DNA of 64,000 bases from JAEULH01 sp034382075 (GTDB lineage: Bacteria > Pseudomonadota > Alphaproteobacteria > Rhodospirillales > Defluviicoccaceae), in contig JAXMOZ010000005.1 of assembly GCA_034382075.1 (NCBI GenBank), forward strand, positions 1 through 64,000, given 5' to 3'. Made by a program: the position numbers and the translations under genes. A model generated the notes under the pieces. The model did not search any database and was not told where the DNA came from. It worked only from the letters and a program-made list of their open reading frames with translations. Shown piece by piece: positions 27,460 through 37,124 of the stretch (positions are counted from its first letter, which is position 1; each line of letters starts with the position of its first letter).

Positions 27460-29091
27460 TTAGAGGCGGAACCAGCGGTAGCCGTACGGGCCGATCTCGG
27501 TCCGCTCTCCCGCGGGCGGATAGGCATGGTCGCTGGCGATGTCATGCAAGGCGCGGCGGTCGCCGACGGCCAGGCGCACGTGGCAGGTTCTCCCGGCGAG
27601 ATTGTGCACGACGACGACCGAGCGGTCCTGCCAGCGGTAACGGACGGCCATCACGCAGGGGTGGTCCGTCTCGATCAGGCTCAGGGTCCCGAAGCCGATT
27701 TCCGGCGCGCTCCGCCGGATGTGGATCAGGCGCTGAACGTTGTTGAGCAGCGAGTCGGGGTCGCGAACCTGGTCGCGAACGTTCACGTCACGGTAGTCGA
27801 AGGCCCCCGAGCCGATGATCGGCCTGATCAGCCGGTCCTCCGCGGCCGGGGAAAAGCCGGCGTTGCGGTCGTTCGACCACTGCATCGGCGTGCGGACCGC
27901 TTCACGGCCCACGAGCGCGAGATCCTCGCCCATCCCGATCTCGTCGCCGTAGCGGATCACCTGGCAGCCGGGCAGGCTCAGCATCAGGCTGTGTGCCATC
28001 TCGATCCGCCGCCGGTCGTTGTCCATCATCGGTGCCAGGCGCCGCCGTATTCCCCGGCCGAAAATCCGCATCTCCTCATCGGGCGCGAACGCATGGAAGA
28101 CGGCTTCGCGCTGGTCCGGCGTCAGGCGCCCGAGATCGAGTTCGTCGTGTCCTCGCAGAAACTGCGCCCACTGTCCGTGCGGCGCGGGATCGGGAAGCTG
28201 TCGGAGGGCATCGCGCAGAGGCCCCGCGTCCTCCCGCGCAAGCGCCAGGAACAGCGCCTGATTGGCGAGGAAGTTGAAGAGCATGTGAAGCCGCGAGCCT
28301 TCGCCGAAATAGGAGGCCAACTGGTCCTTCTCGACGTTGGCTTCCGCCAGCAGGATGGCGTCGCCCCGGTGCCAGCTCACGAACGCGCGCATCTCCTCGA
28401 GGAAAGCGTACATCGCCCCGGCCTGCGGCGTCTCCGCGCCGGTCAGCTCGATGAGGAAGGGCGCGGCGTCGATCCTGAAGCCGGCCACGCCGAGGCGCAG
28501 CCAGAAGCCGATGATGCGAAGGATCTCCTCGCGGACCCGAGGGTTGGCGATGTTGAGATCCGGTTGATGCGAGTAGAAGCGGTGGAAGTAGTACGCCTGG
28601 GCCTCGTCGTTCCAGGTCCAGGTGCTGGCCTGCTGTCCCGGAAAGACCATGCCCTGATCAGCGGTTGCAGGCCGGTTTTCCGACCAGACGTAATAGTCGC
28701 GGTAGGGTGATCGGGCGTCGGCACAGGCGCTCCGGAACCATGGGTGCTGGTCCGAGGTGTGGTTGACGACGAGGTCGAAGATCAGCCGGATTCCCCGCTC
28801 GTCCAGGGACTGCATCAGCTCCGCGAAATCGCCGAAGCTGCCGAGCCGCGGGTCGATCGCGTAGTAATCGACGATGTCGTAACCGTCGTCCCGGTTCGGT
28901 GTCGGCTGGAACGGCTGCAGCCAGATGCAGGTGGCCCCCAGCGTCTCCAGGTAATCGACGTGCTTCAGAACTCCGGTGAAGTCGCCGACGCCGTCCCCGT
29001 TCGCGTCGAAGAAGGTCTCGACGTCGAGACTGTAAATCAGCGCGTTCTTGTACCACATGCCCCAACCTCGTCGCTCGGTTATCGCATTCAT
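27460..29091 (-). CDS. GH13 alpha-amylase family enzyme, trehalose synthase-like
   Basis: 543 residues. GH13 barrel motifs are intact: DLVVNHTS (106-113), GFRIDAAP (nucleophile Asp208), LLAEANV (acid/base Glu250) and RGHDELDL (Asp316). The opening WYKNALIYSLDVETFFDANG and GHDELD are characteristic of trehalose synthase (TreS)-type enzymes, which interconvert maltose and trehalose. No maltokinase domain is fused. The C-terminal beta domain is present. The divergent neighbour is a PRC gene. Confidence 0.87.
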   Translation of the reverse strand: MNAITERRGWGMWYKNALIYSLDVETFFDANGDGVGDFTGVLKHVDYLETLGATCIWLQPFQPTPNRDDGYDIVDYYAIDPRLGSFGDFAELMQSLDERGIRLIFDLVVNHTSDQHPWFRSACADARSPYRDYYVWSENRPATADQGMVFPGQQASTWTWNDEAQAYYFHRFYSHQPDLNIANPRVREEILRIIGFWLRLGVAGFRIDAAPFLIELTGAETPQAGAMYAFLEEMRAFVSWHRGDAILLAEANVEKDQLASYFGEGSRLHMLFNFLANQALFLALAREDAGPLRDALRQLPDPAPHGQWAQFLRGHDELDLGRLTPDQREAVFHAFAPDEEMRIFGRGIRRRLAPMMDNDRRRIEMAHSLMLSLPGCQVIRYGDEIGMGEDLALVGREAVRTPMQWSNDRNAGFSPAAEDRLIRPIIGSGAFDYRDVNVRDQVRDPDSLLNNVQRLIHIRRSAPEIGFGTLSLIETDHPCVMAVRYRWQDRSVVVVHNLAGRTCHVRLAVGDRRALHDIASDHAYPPAGERTEIGPYGYRWFRL

Positions 29092-29302
29092 CCAAGTTCA
29101 GCAGATCAAACGAGTTCCCGGTTCAGGAACGAGAAGCTGCAGAAGCTCGATCTTCTTCATAACGGCCTTGCGCGATAGCAAGAAAGATGGGTCCCGCGGC
29201 CGAGATTTTCGGGAACGATGACTGACGGCGCGGCGTTTTTCTGGCATCGCGCCACATGGATGCCATGATGAATGGTGTCCGCCAGTTGGAAAGGAGACGC
29301 TC

Positions 29303-30388
29303 ATGCTCAAGCGGATGTTGATGACGACCAGCGTCTGCGCCCTGTTGGTGGTTCCCGCCGCAGCAGCGCAGCAGGGATCAGGCACGGGGTCCGATGGATC
29401 GGCGCATGGAACGATGGCCGGCGCTGCCGGCGCGGGAACGAACGAGCGCGACCTGCAGATCCAGGTCGCCTCGGCGGCGGACCTGATCGGGGCGCCGGTC
29501 CGGGGCAATGGAGGAGAGGATCTCGGCGAAATCGTCTATCTGATGATCGCGGCGGATACGGGCGCTCTGCGCTACGCCCTGGTCGCGCCAGAGGGCGGCG
29601 CCGCGGACGGTTTCGTACCGGTGGCCTGGGAAGCGCTGCAAATCGTTCCGGAGCGCAGGGAAGCCCGGTTGGTTCCAGGCGGCGGCAACGATTTCTCGTT
29701 CGTCGTCGACAAGCAGCGGCTGACGGAGAGCAAGCAACGCTACGGGGAAGATCAACTCGCGGAGCTGACCAAGCCGGCCGTCGTCACCTCGGTGACCGAA
29801 TATTGGGCTCCGGTGGCGTCTTCGTCTGCGGCGGGGAAGAAGGCGGGTCAGGCCGGCTCGAAGGACGGCCAGAGCGGAGCGGGCGGGCAAGCCGGCTCGG
29901 CCGGCAAGACGGAGGCCGCCTCTGCGGACCGGAAGCCGGCTTCCGGACAGCAGGGTCAACAGGCGGCGTCTGAACAGGGAAAGCCGCATATTCTGGTGGG
30001 CCGCGAGACCATAACCACAGTGGTCGCTCCGGCCTACAGGTCGGCGGAACAAATCCGCGGAAGCGAGGTGATCCTGCCGAACGACGAGACGTTCGGGGAG
30101 ATCGACGCGCTCATCATCGACCGCGGCCACGGCAGGATCGCCTACGTGCAGGTGGGGCACGGTGGCTTCCTCGGGCTCGGCGAAGAAATCGCCCCTGTGC
30201 CGTTCGAAGCTCTCAGCTACGACCTCGACCGCAACGCCTACAGGTTGCAGAAGAGCAAGGCCGAGCTCGACGAGATGGAGACCTTCGCGCGCGGCGAGCA
30301 GCCGACAAAGGTCGAGTGGAAAGACCTCAACCGGCTCTACAAGCAGTTCGACCTGCCATCTTACGAGCAGGTTCTCAAGCAGAGCTAG
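29303..30388 (+). CDS. Secreted protein with two PRC-barrel domains
   Basis: 361 residues with a signal peptide (KRMLMTTSVCALLVVPAAAA), a first PRC barrel (ASAADLIGAPVRGNGGEDLG to GFVPVAWEAL), a low-complexity Gly/Ser/Gln/Lys linker (about residues 175-230), and a second barrel (EQIRGSEVILPNDETFGEID to VPFEALSYD). The ribosome site GGAAAGGAGACGCTC precedes the ATG. Similar two-barrel proteins are common in stress-tolerant alphaproteobacteria. The function is unknown. Confidence 0.86.
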   Translation: MLKRMLMTTSVCALLVVPAAAAQQGSGTGSDGSAHGTMAGAAGAGTNERDLQIQVASAADLIGAPVRGNGGEDLGEIVYLMIAADTGALRYALVAPEGGAADGFVPVAWEALQIVPERREARLVPGGGNDFSFVVDKQRLTESKQRYGEDQLAELTKPAVVTSVTEYWAPVASSSAAGKKAGQAGSKDGQSGAGGQAGSAGKTEAASADRKPASGQQGQQAASEQGKPHILVGRETITTVVAPAYRSAEQIRGSEVILPNDETFGEIDALIIDRGHGRIAYVQVGHGGFLGLGEEIAPVPFEALSYDLDRNAYRLQKSKAELDEMETFARGEQPTKVEWKDLNRLYKQFDLPSYEQVLKQS

Positions 30389-30437
30389 AGCGAGCTATAC
30401 CTTTGCCATAGCGAAGGTTGCTCTTGCGGCTTCAAGT

Positions 30438-30461
30438 GGAGCCGGCGGTTTCGCCGGCTCC
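30438..30461 (+). terminator. Strong hairpin after the PRC gene
   Basis: A perfect 10-bp stem GGAGCCGGCG / CGCCGGCTCC closes a GTTT loop, followed by CTCCTTCTTC. The T content after the stem is modest, so it is a likely but not certain terminator. It separates the PRC gene from ctaG. Confidence 0.6.
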
Positions 30462-30611
30462 CTCCTTCTTCGGGCCGCCGCCCGCTTGCCGAAGCGAAGG
30501 GAGCGGACACTCCGGGAACCGCGCGGCGGCCAACGTGGTTTATGAGCGGTACCTGGCGGTTCCGCGGGGCTCTCCAGGGGACGGGACGCTGAAATCTGGC
30601 GGGGGTATTCG

Positions 30612-31637
30612 ATGAACCGGCTGCCGATACGCTGCGCCGAGCCCGCTGGTCAATCCAGGGGACGACCGTTTCGCTGCTTGGCCCTCCTCGCGTTCCTGCC
30701 TGTGGCTCTCGGTCCCGGGCAGCCTGCCGCCGCAGCCGCACGAAGCGACTTGTTGCTCTCGCTGTGCCTCGCCGATCAACCGCCGGCGCGATGGGAGGGC
30801 ATCTGGCAGGCGTGGAGCCTCGCGCCCGAGGTCGTGCTGCCGCTCGTGGCGGCGCTGGCGCTCTATGCCGGGGGCGCCTTCACCCTGCGCTCGGGCGGCG
30901 GCGCGCCGGGTATGTGCATGTGGCGTATGGCCTGCTTTGCCGCAGGATGGCTGGTGCTCGCGGCTGCCCTCGTCTCGCCGCTGTGCCGGATGGCGGCGAC
31001 GCTGGCGTGGGCGCACATGCTGCAGCACCTGATGCTGGTGGCGGTGGCGCCGCCGCTCCTGGTTCTGGGCAGGTTCGGCGCCGCGGTGGAAGCCCTCGTC
31101 CTGCCCCGTCCGCGCGACCATGAGCCTCCGGACCGCGGGCTGCGCCACCGGGCGACTTTCGGAGCCTATCACAAGCTGCGCAGCCCGATGTGCGCGGCCG
31201 CCCTCTATGGCGCGCTGATCTGGCTGTGGCACGTCCCCTGGCTCTACCAGCAAGCGCTTCTGGACCCGCTCGTGCATCTTTCCATGTACGGCTCGCTGCT
31301 CGCCGCCGCGCTGCTGTTCTGGAACTCGCTGATCAGGGCCGCCTCCCTCGCTCCCGAGAGCCAGATCGCGGCGCTCGCCGCCTCGCTCGTTACCACCGTC
31401 CACACGGGGCTCCTCGGCGCCCTGCTGACGTTCTCGCCGGTCCTCTGGTACCCGCTGCTTGCGCCGCGCGCCGACGCCTGGGGCCTCTCGCCGCTGGAAG
31501 ACCAGCAGCTTGCCGGCCTCATCATGTGGGTGCCGATGGGGTTCCTCTACGCTGGTGCCGCGGCGGCGCTCGGGGCCGCCTGGCTCGCGGCGATGGAGAG
31601 ACGGAACGCGCCGCTCATGCGCACGGCGGGACGATGA
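30612..31637 (+). CDS. ctaG: CtaG-type cytochrome oxidase assembly protein
   Basis: 341 residues: a signal/anchor segment, then the caa3 CtaG (DUF1404-like) membrane core with WAHMLQHLMLVAVAPPLLVLG, WLWHVPWLYQQAL and the final LAGLIMWVPMGFLYAGAA. Such proteins take part in assembly of caa3 or Cu-containing oxidases. It converges with the caa3 oxidase operon, which supports the link. Confidence 0.85.
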   Translation: MNRLPIRCAEPAGQSRGRPFRCLALLAFLPVALGPGQPAAAAARSDLLLSLCLADQPPARWEGIWQAWSLAPEVVLPLVAALALYAGGAFTLRSGGGAPGMCMWRMACFAAGWLVLAAALVSPLCRMAATLAWAHMLQHLMLVAVAPPLLVLGRFGAAVEALVLPRPRDHEPPDRGLRHRATFGAYHKLRSPMCAAALYGALIWLWHVPWLYQQALLDPLVHLSMYGSLLAAALLFWNSLIRAASLAPESQIAALAASLVTTVHTGLLGALLTFSPVLWYPLLAPRADAWGLSPLEDQQLAGLIMWVPMGFLYAGAAAALGAAWLAAMERRNAPLMRTAGR

Positions 31638-31990
31638 GGACAGGGAGCGCCTGCCAAAGGACGGCGACCAGGGGAGAGCCCGGCGACGGCGAGCACGATC
31701 CATTGGAAGAACCGGCCCTCCGCTCCTCCCGTTCGGGCGGCGACCCTGCGGCCGGCGGCAAGCATGACCGCCGCCAGCGCCAGCACCGCGGCGGCCGTGG
31801 CCCCGCCGACGAGCCAGTTCAGCAGGGATATGTTTGCCAGCTCGAAGCGAAGGCCGGGGCGTGCGCAGATCAAGCCGGTCGCGGCGTAGATCACCGACAG
31901 GTGAAGGGCCCAGATCAGGAGGCCGGCGACGAGCCGCAAGCCGAAGCCGGGGAAGGTCGACGGGTCGGTTTCCACCATCGGCCGGTTCAT
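31615..31990 (-). pseudogene. Small membrane protein of the caa3 locus, frameshifted
   Basis: Two hydrophobic spans are encoded (RLVAGLLIWALHLSVIYAA and WLVGGATAAAVLALAAVML), then the native-looking end FFQWIVLAVAGLS. After a run of four Cs on the minus strand (31671-31674) the frame becomes unnatural Pro/Arg-rich and runs on into ctaG. Removing one base restores LVAVLWQALPVLIVPPCA and a stop, a typical family ending. Either a real mutation or a base-calling error. Its ATG overlaps the stop of the oxidase subunit I+III gene. Confidence 0.72.
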
Positions 31991-34569
31991 CCGAAGAGCC
32001 TGGGCGCGAGGTGAACGACAGCCAGCGCCACCAGCCCCTGGCCCGCGGCGTAGTACCACAGCAGTAGCGTGTTCTCGTACGTGCCCCGCCGCTCGGCGTC
32101 CAGCCGCCCGGCGAAGGAGCGGGCGAGGACGAATAGCCCCATGATCGCCAGCGCCGCGACGAAGACGCCTTGAAGGGCCGACGTCATGTAGACGACGGCG
32201 GCGTAGCCGCTGTCCTCCGCCTTGAGCCCGGCCTGCCCCTGCCCATAGACCTCCACCGCCAGAGCGGCGACGAGCAGCGGGATCGCCAGCATGAGCGCGG
32301 CGCGCGTCGGCCAGAGGCCGAGACGGGCGCTACGGACGAGCAGGCGGTCGCCCGCCCGGACGACGAGGGCGCTGGCCAACAGCAGCCCCGCGCTTGCAAG
32401 CGGCCAGCGAGGCTCCGGCAGTTGCCAGCCGGTCGCCGCGGGCCACACGTCCGGGGAAACCGTCCACAGGAAGAAGTAGGAGAAAAGGAGGGCCGCAAAC
32501 GTGGAGCCTGCCACCAGCATGAGCACGATCATCGCCCAGTACGCGTGGGAGGCAGGACCCGTCATGTACACCGGCAAGGTCACGCCGCCGCCGATATCGA
32601 CGGGAGGATGATTTGGACCGGGATCGCTATCCCACATCCACCAAACGATGGAGCAGACGGCGACGATCCCGCAGACGACGGCGGGGATGACCAGCTTTAC
32701 GGTCAGCAACAGGAAGAAGGCGGCGGTGAACACGGCCGCGAGCACCGTCGGCAGGTTGGGCCCGGGCATTTGAAGCACGTACTGCGGCCGCGCCTCGATC
32801 GGGCTGGTGACGATCGTTTCCCGGCCGCCGGTTGGCGCACCCGGCAGGTAGTAGCGGCCGGCCTCGACGTTCTTCGCAAGCTCGGGATCGTCCCAAAGCG
32901 GCTCACGGCTGTCGATGATCGGGATGCTGCGGTTGGCATAGTCGCCGGCCGGCAGCCACTCCAAGGTGCCGGCGTTCCAGACGTTGCCGGCGTTCTTTTC
33001 CCCGAACGGGCGAAACCTGCGCGCGAGGTCGATCAGGAACAGGAGCACGCCCGCGGCCAACAGGAATGCACCCGCAGTGGACGTGAGGTTCAGCCATTCC
33101 CAGCCCAGCTCCGAAGGGTAGGTCCACACCCGCCGCGGCATGCCCATCAGCCCGGTGATGTGCATCGGGAAAAAGGTGAGATTGAAGCCCGTGAACATCA
33201 GCCAGAACACCCAGCGCCCGACCCGCTCCGACAAAGGCTGGGCGCTGTCGACCGGAGCCCAGTAATAGAAGGCGGCGAACAGCGGGAACACCATGCCGCC
33301 GATGAGAACATAGTGAAAGTGCGCGACGACGAAGTACGTATCGTGCACCTGCCAGTCGAACGGAACGATCCCGACCATCACCCCGGTAAGACCGCCGACG
33401 GTGAAAATGGCAAGGAAGCCGAGGACGAAGTACGCCGGCGTGGTCAACAGCAGGCGGCCTTTGGCGATGGTCGCGATCCAGGCGAAGAGCTGTATGCCGG
33501 CGGGGATAGAGACGGCCATGCTGGCCGCCGAGAAGAAGCTCAGCGAAAGCTGTGGAGTGCCGGTGGCGAACATGTGGTGCACCCACACGCCGAAGGCGAT
33601 GAACCCGGTCGCCAGGAGGGCCAGCACGACGAAGCGGTACCCGACCAGGGGCGTCTGCGCCATGGTCGGCACGATCATCGACACGAAGCCGGCGGCGGGC
33701 AGGAAGATGATGTACACCTCCGGATGGCCGAAGAACCAGAAGAGGTGCTGCCAAAGCAGCGGATCGCCGCCTTTTTCGGCGATGAAGAACGGCCAGTGGA
33801 AGGTTCGCTCGATCTCGAGCAGCGCCGTGCCGAGGATGATGGCGGGGAAGCCGAACACGATCATGGCCGCGAAGACGAGCATCGCCCAAGCGTAGATCGG
33901 CAGCTTGTCGAGCGACATGCCCGGCGCCCGGGTCTTCAGCACGCCGACGATGATTTCGATGGCGCCGGCGATAGCGGAGATCTCGATGAAGCCGATGCCG
34001 AGCAGCCAGAAGTCGGCGTTGCTTCCGGGAGAGAACTCGTAGCTGGTGAGCGGCGGATACATGAACCAGCCGCCCTTCGGCGCGAGGTCGAAGAACAGCG
34101 AGCAGAAAAAGACGAGGCCGCCGACCAAATAGGCCCAGAACGCATAGGCGCTGAGCCGAGGAAACGGCAGGTCGCGCGCCGCCTGCATGTTCGGCAGCAG
34201 ATACACGCCGAAGGCCTCGACCGCCGGCACGGCGAACAGGAACATCATGATCGTGCCGTGCATCGTGAACACCTGATTGTAGGTGTCCTGGCTGATCAGG
34301 TCGTTCTCGGCGAAGGCGAGCTGCGTGCGCATGATCAGCGCCAGGAGCCCGGCCAACAGGAAGAACAGGAGGGCCGCGCCCAGGTAGAAGATACCGATGT
34401 AGCTGTTGTTGACGACGGTTAGAAAGCGCCAGCCCGTCGGCCGCTCCCAGATGCGCTTGAGCTCCGCCAGCTCGCGCTCGGGCCGCGGCAGACAGCTGGG
34501 AAAGCTTCCATCCTTCCCGCCGCCGCCGCTCTGCTGCGGCCGCGGATCCGCCGGCCCATTTTCGGTCAC
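31987..34569 (-). CDS. ctaD: caa3-type cytochrome c oxidase, fused subunits I and III
   Basis: 860 residues. The subunit I part carries the haem and CuB ligands: FTMHGTIMMF, WFFGHPEVYIIFLP, HHMFATG and HDTYFVVAHFHYVLIGG. The cross-linked His-Tyr motif (HPEVY) is present. After about residue 600 comes subunit III-like sequence (HAYWAMIVLMLVAGSTFAAL and later helices). The fusion of I and III (ctaD-ctaE) is a known arrangement in such oxidases. It is translationally coupled to subunit II at the stop (ATGA). Confidence 0.93.
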   Translation of the reverse strand: MTENGPADPRPQQSGGGGKDGSFPSCLPRPERELAELKRIWERPTGWRFLTVVNNSYIGIFYLGAALLFFLLAGLLALIMRTQLAFAENDLISQDTYNQVFTMHGTIMMFLFAVPAVEAFGVYLLPNMQAARDLPFPRLSAYAFWAYLVGGLVFFCSLFFDLAPKGGWFMYPPLTSYEFSPGSNADFWLLGIGFIEISAIAGAIEIIVGVLKTRAPGMSLDKLPIYAWAMLVFAAMIVFGFPAIILGTALLEIERTFHWPFFIAEKGGDPLLWQHLFWFFGHPEVYIIFLPAAGFVSMIVPTMAQTPLVGYRFVVLALLATGFIAFGVWVHHMFATGTPQLSLSFFSAASMAVSIPAGIQLFAWIATIAKGRLLLTTPAYFVLGFLAIFTVGGLTGVMVGIVPFDWQVHDTYFVVAHFHYVLIGGMVFPLFAAFYYWAPVDSAQPLSERVGRWVFWLMFTGFNLTFFPMHITGLMGMPRRVWTYPSELGWEWLNLTSTAGAFLLAAGVLLFLIDLARRFRPFGEKNAGNVWNAGTLEWLPAGDYANRSIPIIDSREPLWDDPELAKNVEAGRYYLPGAPTGGRETIVTSPIEARPQYVLQMPGPNLPTVLAAVFTAAFFLLLTVKLVIPAVVCGIVAVCSIVWWMWDSDPGPNHPPVDIGGGVTLPVYMTGPASHAYWAMIVLMLVAGSTFAALLFSYFFLWTVSPDVWPAATGWQLPEPRWPLASAGLLLASALVVRAGDRLLVRSARLGLWPTRAALMLAIPLLVAALAVEVYGQGQAGLKAEDSGYAAVVYMTSALQGVFVAALAIMGLFVLARSFAGRLDAERRGTYENTLLLWYYAAGQGLVALAVVHLAPRLFG

Positions 34570-35561
34570 TTCAGGCTCTCCAGGTAAGCCGCGAGGGCAT
34601 CAAGGTCGTCCGCCTCCAGGCCGCCGAACGGAGGCATGCGGACCTCTGGCTTGAAATGGTCGGGGCTGGCGATCCAGTCGGCCATGGCGTTCGCCGTGAC
34701 GGGAAGAAGACCGGCGCCGATGGTGCGGCGGCTCCCGACGTGGGTCAGGTCCGGGCCAATGACGCCGTCGGCGCCGATGCCCCTGATGGTGTGGCAGCCG
34801 CCGCATCCGGAGGCGAGGAAAAGATCCCGGCCGCGGACGAGAGGCGCTTCGTTGGGTTCGCCCGCGGGCTCTCGCTGCCGGTCGAACCAGTCCGCGTACT
34901 CCTCGGGCGTGTCCACGACGGTCATCAGTGCCATGAGCGCGTGGGCGCCGCCGCAGTACTCGGCGCACTGCCCGCGCAACACGCCGGTCTTGTCCGCCTT
35001 CAGCCGCAGCGTGTTCACGTGACCGGGGATCATGTCGAGCTTGCCGGCCAGGCCAGGTACCCAGAAACTGTGGATGACGTCGGCGGTGGTCAGGATGAAC
35101 TCGACTAGGCGGCCGGTCGGGATGCGGATCTCGTTTGCCGTGGCGAACGCCCTTTCGCCTTCGGCGCCGAGATAGTGCACTCGCCACCACCACTGCTCGC
35201 CGACGACCTCGATGCGGAGAGTGTTCTCCCCAGCCGGGTCCGGGACGATCCGCTGCGTGAGCAGGAGGCTGTAGACGAGGAGGGCGGAAAGTGTCGCAGT
35301 GGGGAAGACGATTCCGCCGCCGATGATCAGCTTGCGGTCGAGGAAGCGGGCGCGGCGCTCAGGCGGCCCGAACATCGCGTAGAGCGTCAGGCCAGCGACG
35401 GCAAGCGCGATCAGGGCGGCGCCGATGAACATCGTCCAGGACAGCCCGGCGACGAGCGAGGCGTGCTCGCCGTGCGGAGCAAGGGCGGATTGCACGCCGC
35501 CGCAACCGCCGAGCGTGCCGCATGCGGCGAAGACCAGCGCCACGGTGAGACGCACGTTCAC
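34566..35561 (-). CDS. ctaC: Cytochrome c oxidase subunit II with C-terminal cytochrome c
   Basis: 332 codons from a GTG start (GGAG seven bases upstream). It has a signal with a Cys (GTLGGCGG, a possible lipoprotein site), two membrane helices, then the cupredoxin domain with CuA ligands HSFWVPGLAGKLDMIPG and GQCAEYCGGAHALM. A cytochrome c domain at the C-terminus has SGCGGCHT and a Met ligand in VRMPPFGGL. This makes the oxidase caa3-type. Its neighbours are the fused subunit I+III gene and the triheme cytochrome. Confidence 0.93.
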   Translation of the reverse strand: MNVRLTVALVFAACGTLGGCGGVQSALAPHGEHASLVAGLSWTMFIGAALIALAVAGLTLYAMFGPPERRARFLDRKLIIGGGIVFPTATLSALLVYSLLLTQRIVPDPAGENTLRIEVVGEQWWWRVHYLGAEGERAFATANEIRIPTGRLVEFILTTADVIHSFWVPGLAGKLDMIPGHVNTLRLKADKTGVLRGQCAEYCGGAHALMALMTVVDTPEEYADWFDRQREPAGEPNEAPLVRGRDLFLASGCGGCHTIRGIGADGVIGPDLTHVGSRRTIGAGLLPVTANAMADWIASPDHFKPEVRMPPFGGLEADDLDALAAYLESLK

Positions 35562-35629
35562 GGCCGGGCTCCGGTCGGCCGGGTCATGCCCGAAGCCGTT
35601 CTGCGCCCGCGCGCAGCCGGCCATCGCCC

Positions 35630-36793
35630 CTACTCGCCCGCCTGGGGCGGGCGCGTGGGGGCTGTATCGCCCAGCGCCGCCGGCGGGACCATGGAGAGGT
35701 AGGCAGCCACCGCTCGCGCCTGATCGGGATCGAGCCGATGTCCGACCACCCGCATCACCGGCGCGAACGGGCCGCCGCCGCGAACGCCCCGGCGCCATAA
35801 TGCAAGCTGCTGTTCGAGATAGCCCGCGAACTGTCCCGCCAGCGCCGGGTAGAAAGGGTACTTGTCGATGCCGCGGCCCTCTTCGCCATGGCACGAGGCG
35901 CAGGGCGGAACGCCTTGGCTCGGCACGCCGCGCCGGACGATCTCCGCGCCTCGCTGCAGGGCGGCAGGGTCGACGGACGCCTCGGCAGCCGGCCAGGCAG
36001 CGTCCGTCGCCTCCGCATACCGTTCCGCCAAGTGGCGCATGTCGCTGTCGCTGAGCTCGGCGGCGATCGGGCCCATGATCCCGCTCGGACGCTCTCCGGC
36101 CGCGTAGCTCTTCAGCGCCGCGTAGAGGTACTCTTCCTTCTGCCCCGCCAGCCGCGGAAAGGCGCCGGCTCCGCCGCCGCCGCCGAACCGGCCGTGGCAA
36201 CGCGCGCAGTTGACCAGATCCTGGCTGACGGGGCCCGAGGCGGCGAGAGGCCGGATGAGCGGCTCCGCCGTGGCGTCGCCGGCTGCCGCCGTATCCACCG
36301 CAAGCCGCCGGAATAGCTCTGCCTCCATTTCCGGCATCCGCAGCAGAAAGGCGGTGACGGCCCACACCTCGTCGTCGCGCTGCTGCGCCGGCCAGGCCGG
36401 CATGCCCGAGTACTTGATCCCGTGCTTGACGATCCAGAAGAGCTCCTCGGGCTCCCACTGGCCGACGTGCTCGGGCAGGTAGGGCGGAGCCGGCAGCATC
36501 GCGCGGACCACGAGATTGCGCGCCTGCCCTGGCCCGCCGTGGCACGGCGCGCAGGCACCGACGTAGTGCCCAAGCCCCGTGTAGACGAGGTCCTCGCTGT
36601 CGAGCTGCGGCGCCTCGATCATCATGGACCGCGTCTCGACGGAGTTGCGCATCCCGAACTCGAGGAGCCAGCGGGTGATGGCCCAGTGCCCGGCACTGGC
36701 GCCGATGTTGTAAAGGCCGGACCAGGCGTACAGGAAGGCGCCGACCGCTAGTGCCGCCCCCAGCGCAAGCAGGATCTTCGCGACGCGGGGCAT
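35630..36793 (-). CDS. Membrane-anchored triheme cytochrome c
   Basis: 387 residues from MPRVAKILLALG. An N-terminal hydrophobic anchor is followed by three haem sites: ACAPCHGG, CARCHGRFGGG and CASCHGEEGRG, with Met-rich closures (SGMPAWPAQ, SGIMGPIAAELSDSDM, PFAPVMRVVG). The last two domains resemble paired class I cytochromes. It is upstream of ctaC on the same strand and probably feeds electrons to the oxidase. No clear ribosome site precedes the chosen Met. Confidence 0.85.
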   Translation of the reverse strand: MPRVAKILLALGAALAVGAFLYAWSGLYNIGASAGHWAITRWLLEFGMRNSVETRSMMIEAPQLDSEDLVYTGLGHYVGACAPCHGGPGQARNLVVRAMLPAPPYLPEHVGQWEPEELFWIVKHGIKYSGMPAWPAQQRDDEVWAVTAFLLRMPEMEAELFRRLAVDTAAAGDATAEPLIRPLAASGPVSQDLVNCARCHGRFGGGGGAGAFPRLAGQKEEYLYAALKSYAAGERPSGIMGPIAAELSDSDMRHLAERYAEATDAAWPAAEASVDPAALQRGAEIVRRGVPSQGVPPCASCHGEEGRGIDKYPFYPALAGQFAGYLEQQLALWRRGVRGGGPFAPVMRVVGHRLDPDQARAVAAYLSMVPPAALGDTAPTRPPQAGE

Positions 36794-37124
36794 GTTAGGA
36801 GCTGCCGTTCGGGTGGACGTTCGTCGGGCCGGTGCTTCTTTAACCTCTCTGAACAGCGAAAGGTTCCCACTCGCCTCGTGGTACCGCGCGCCTTTCGACG
36901 GGTCAGCGGCCACTTGGTTTTCCGCTCATGCTTGCGCCGCTAAAAGCGGGGATCGTCCTCCGCGCGGATGTACTTGATGCCCCACGGACCCGTCCCGTTG
37001 AGCTGGACCCACCGTCTCCTCGGAGGCATAGCGAAGCCGCATAAGGTTTGACGCCTCCAGCTTGTGGCGGAGCAAGATTAGCAAGCGAGGCCGAACTGCG
37101 CTCCAAGCCGCAGCGGTAGCTGGC
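36794..37124. other. Gene-poor stretch before the dodecin pseudogene
   Basis: No convincing gene. A 29-codon minus-strand frame (36940-37029) starts MPPRRRWVQLNG and ends GIKYIRAEDDPRF; it is compositionally protein-like, but no family is recognised and no ribosome site is clear. The stretch lies between the dodecin remnant and the triheme cytochrome gene, so it must also hold the oxidase operon's promoter, which was not identified. Confidence 0.35.

Noticed and set aside
32170..34422. A 750-residue plus-strand frame antisense to the oxidase subunit I+III gene
   Set aside because: No recognisable domains, and the minus strand carries all conserved oxidase ligands in frame.
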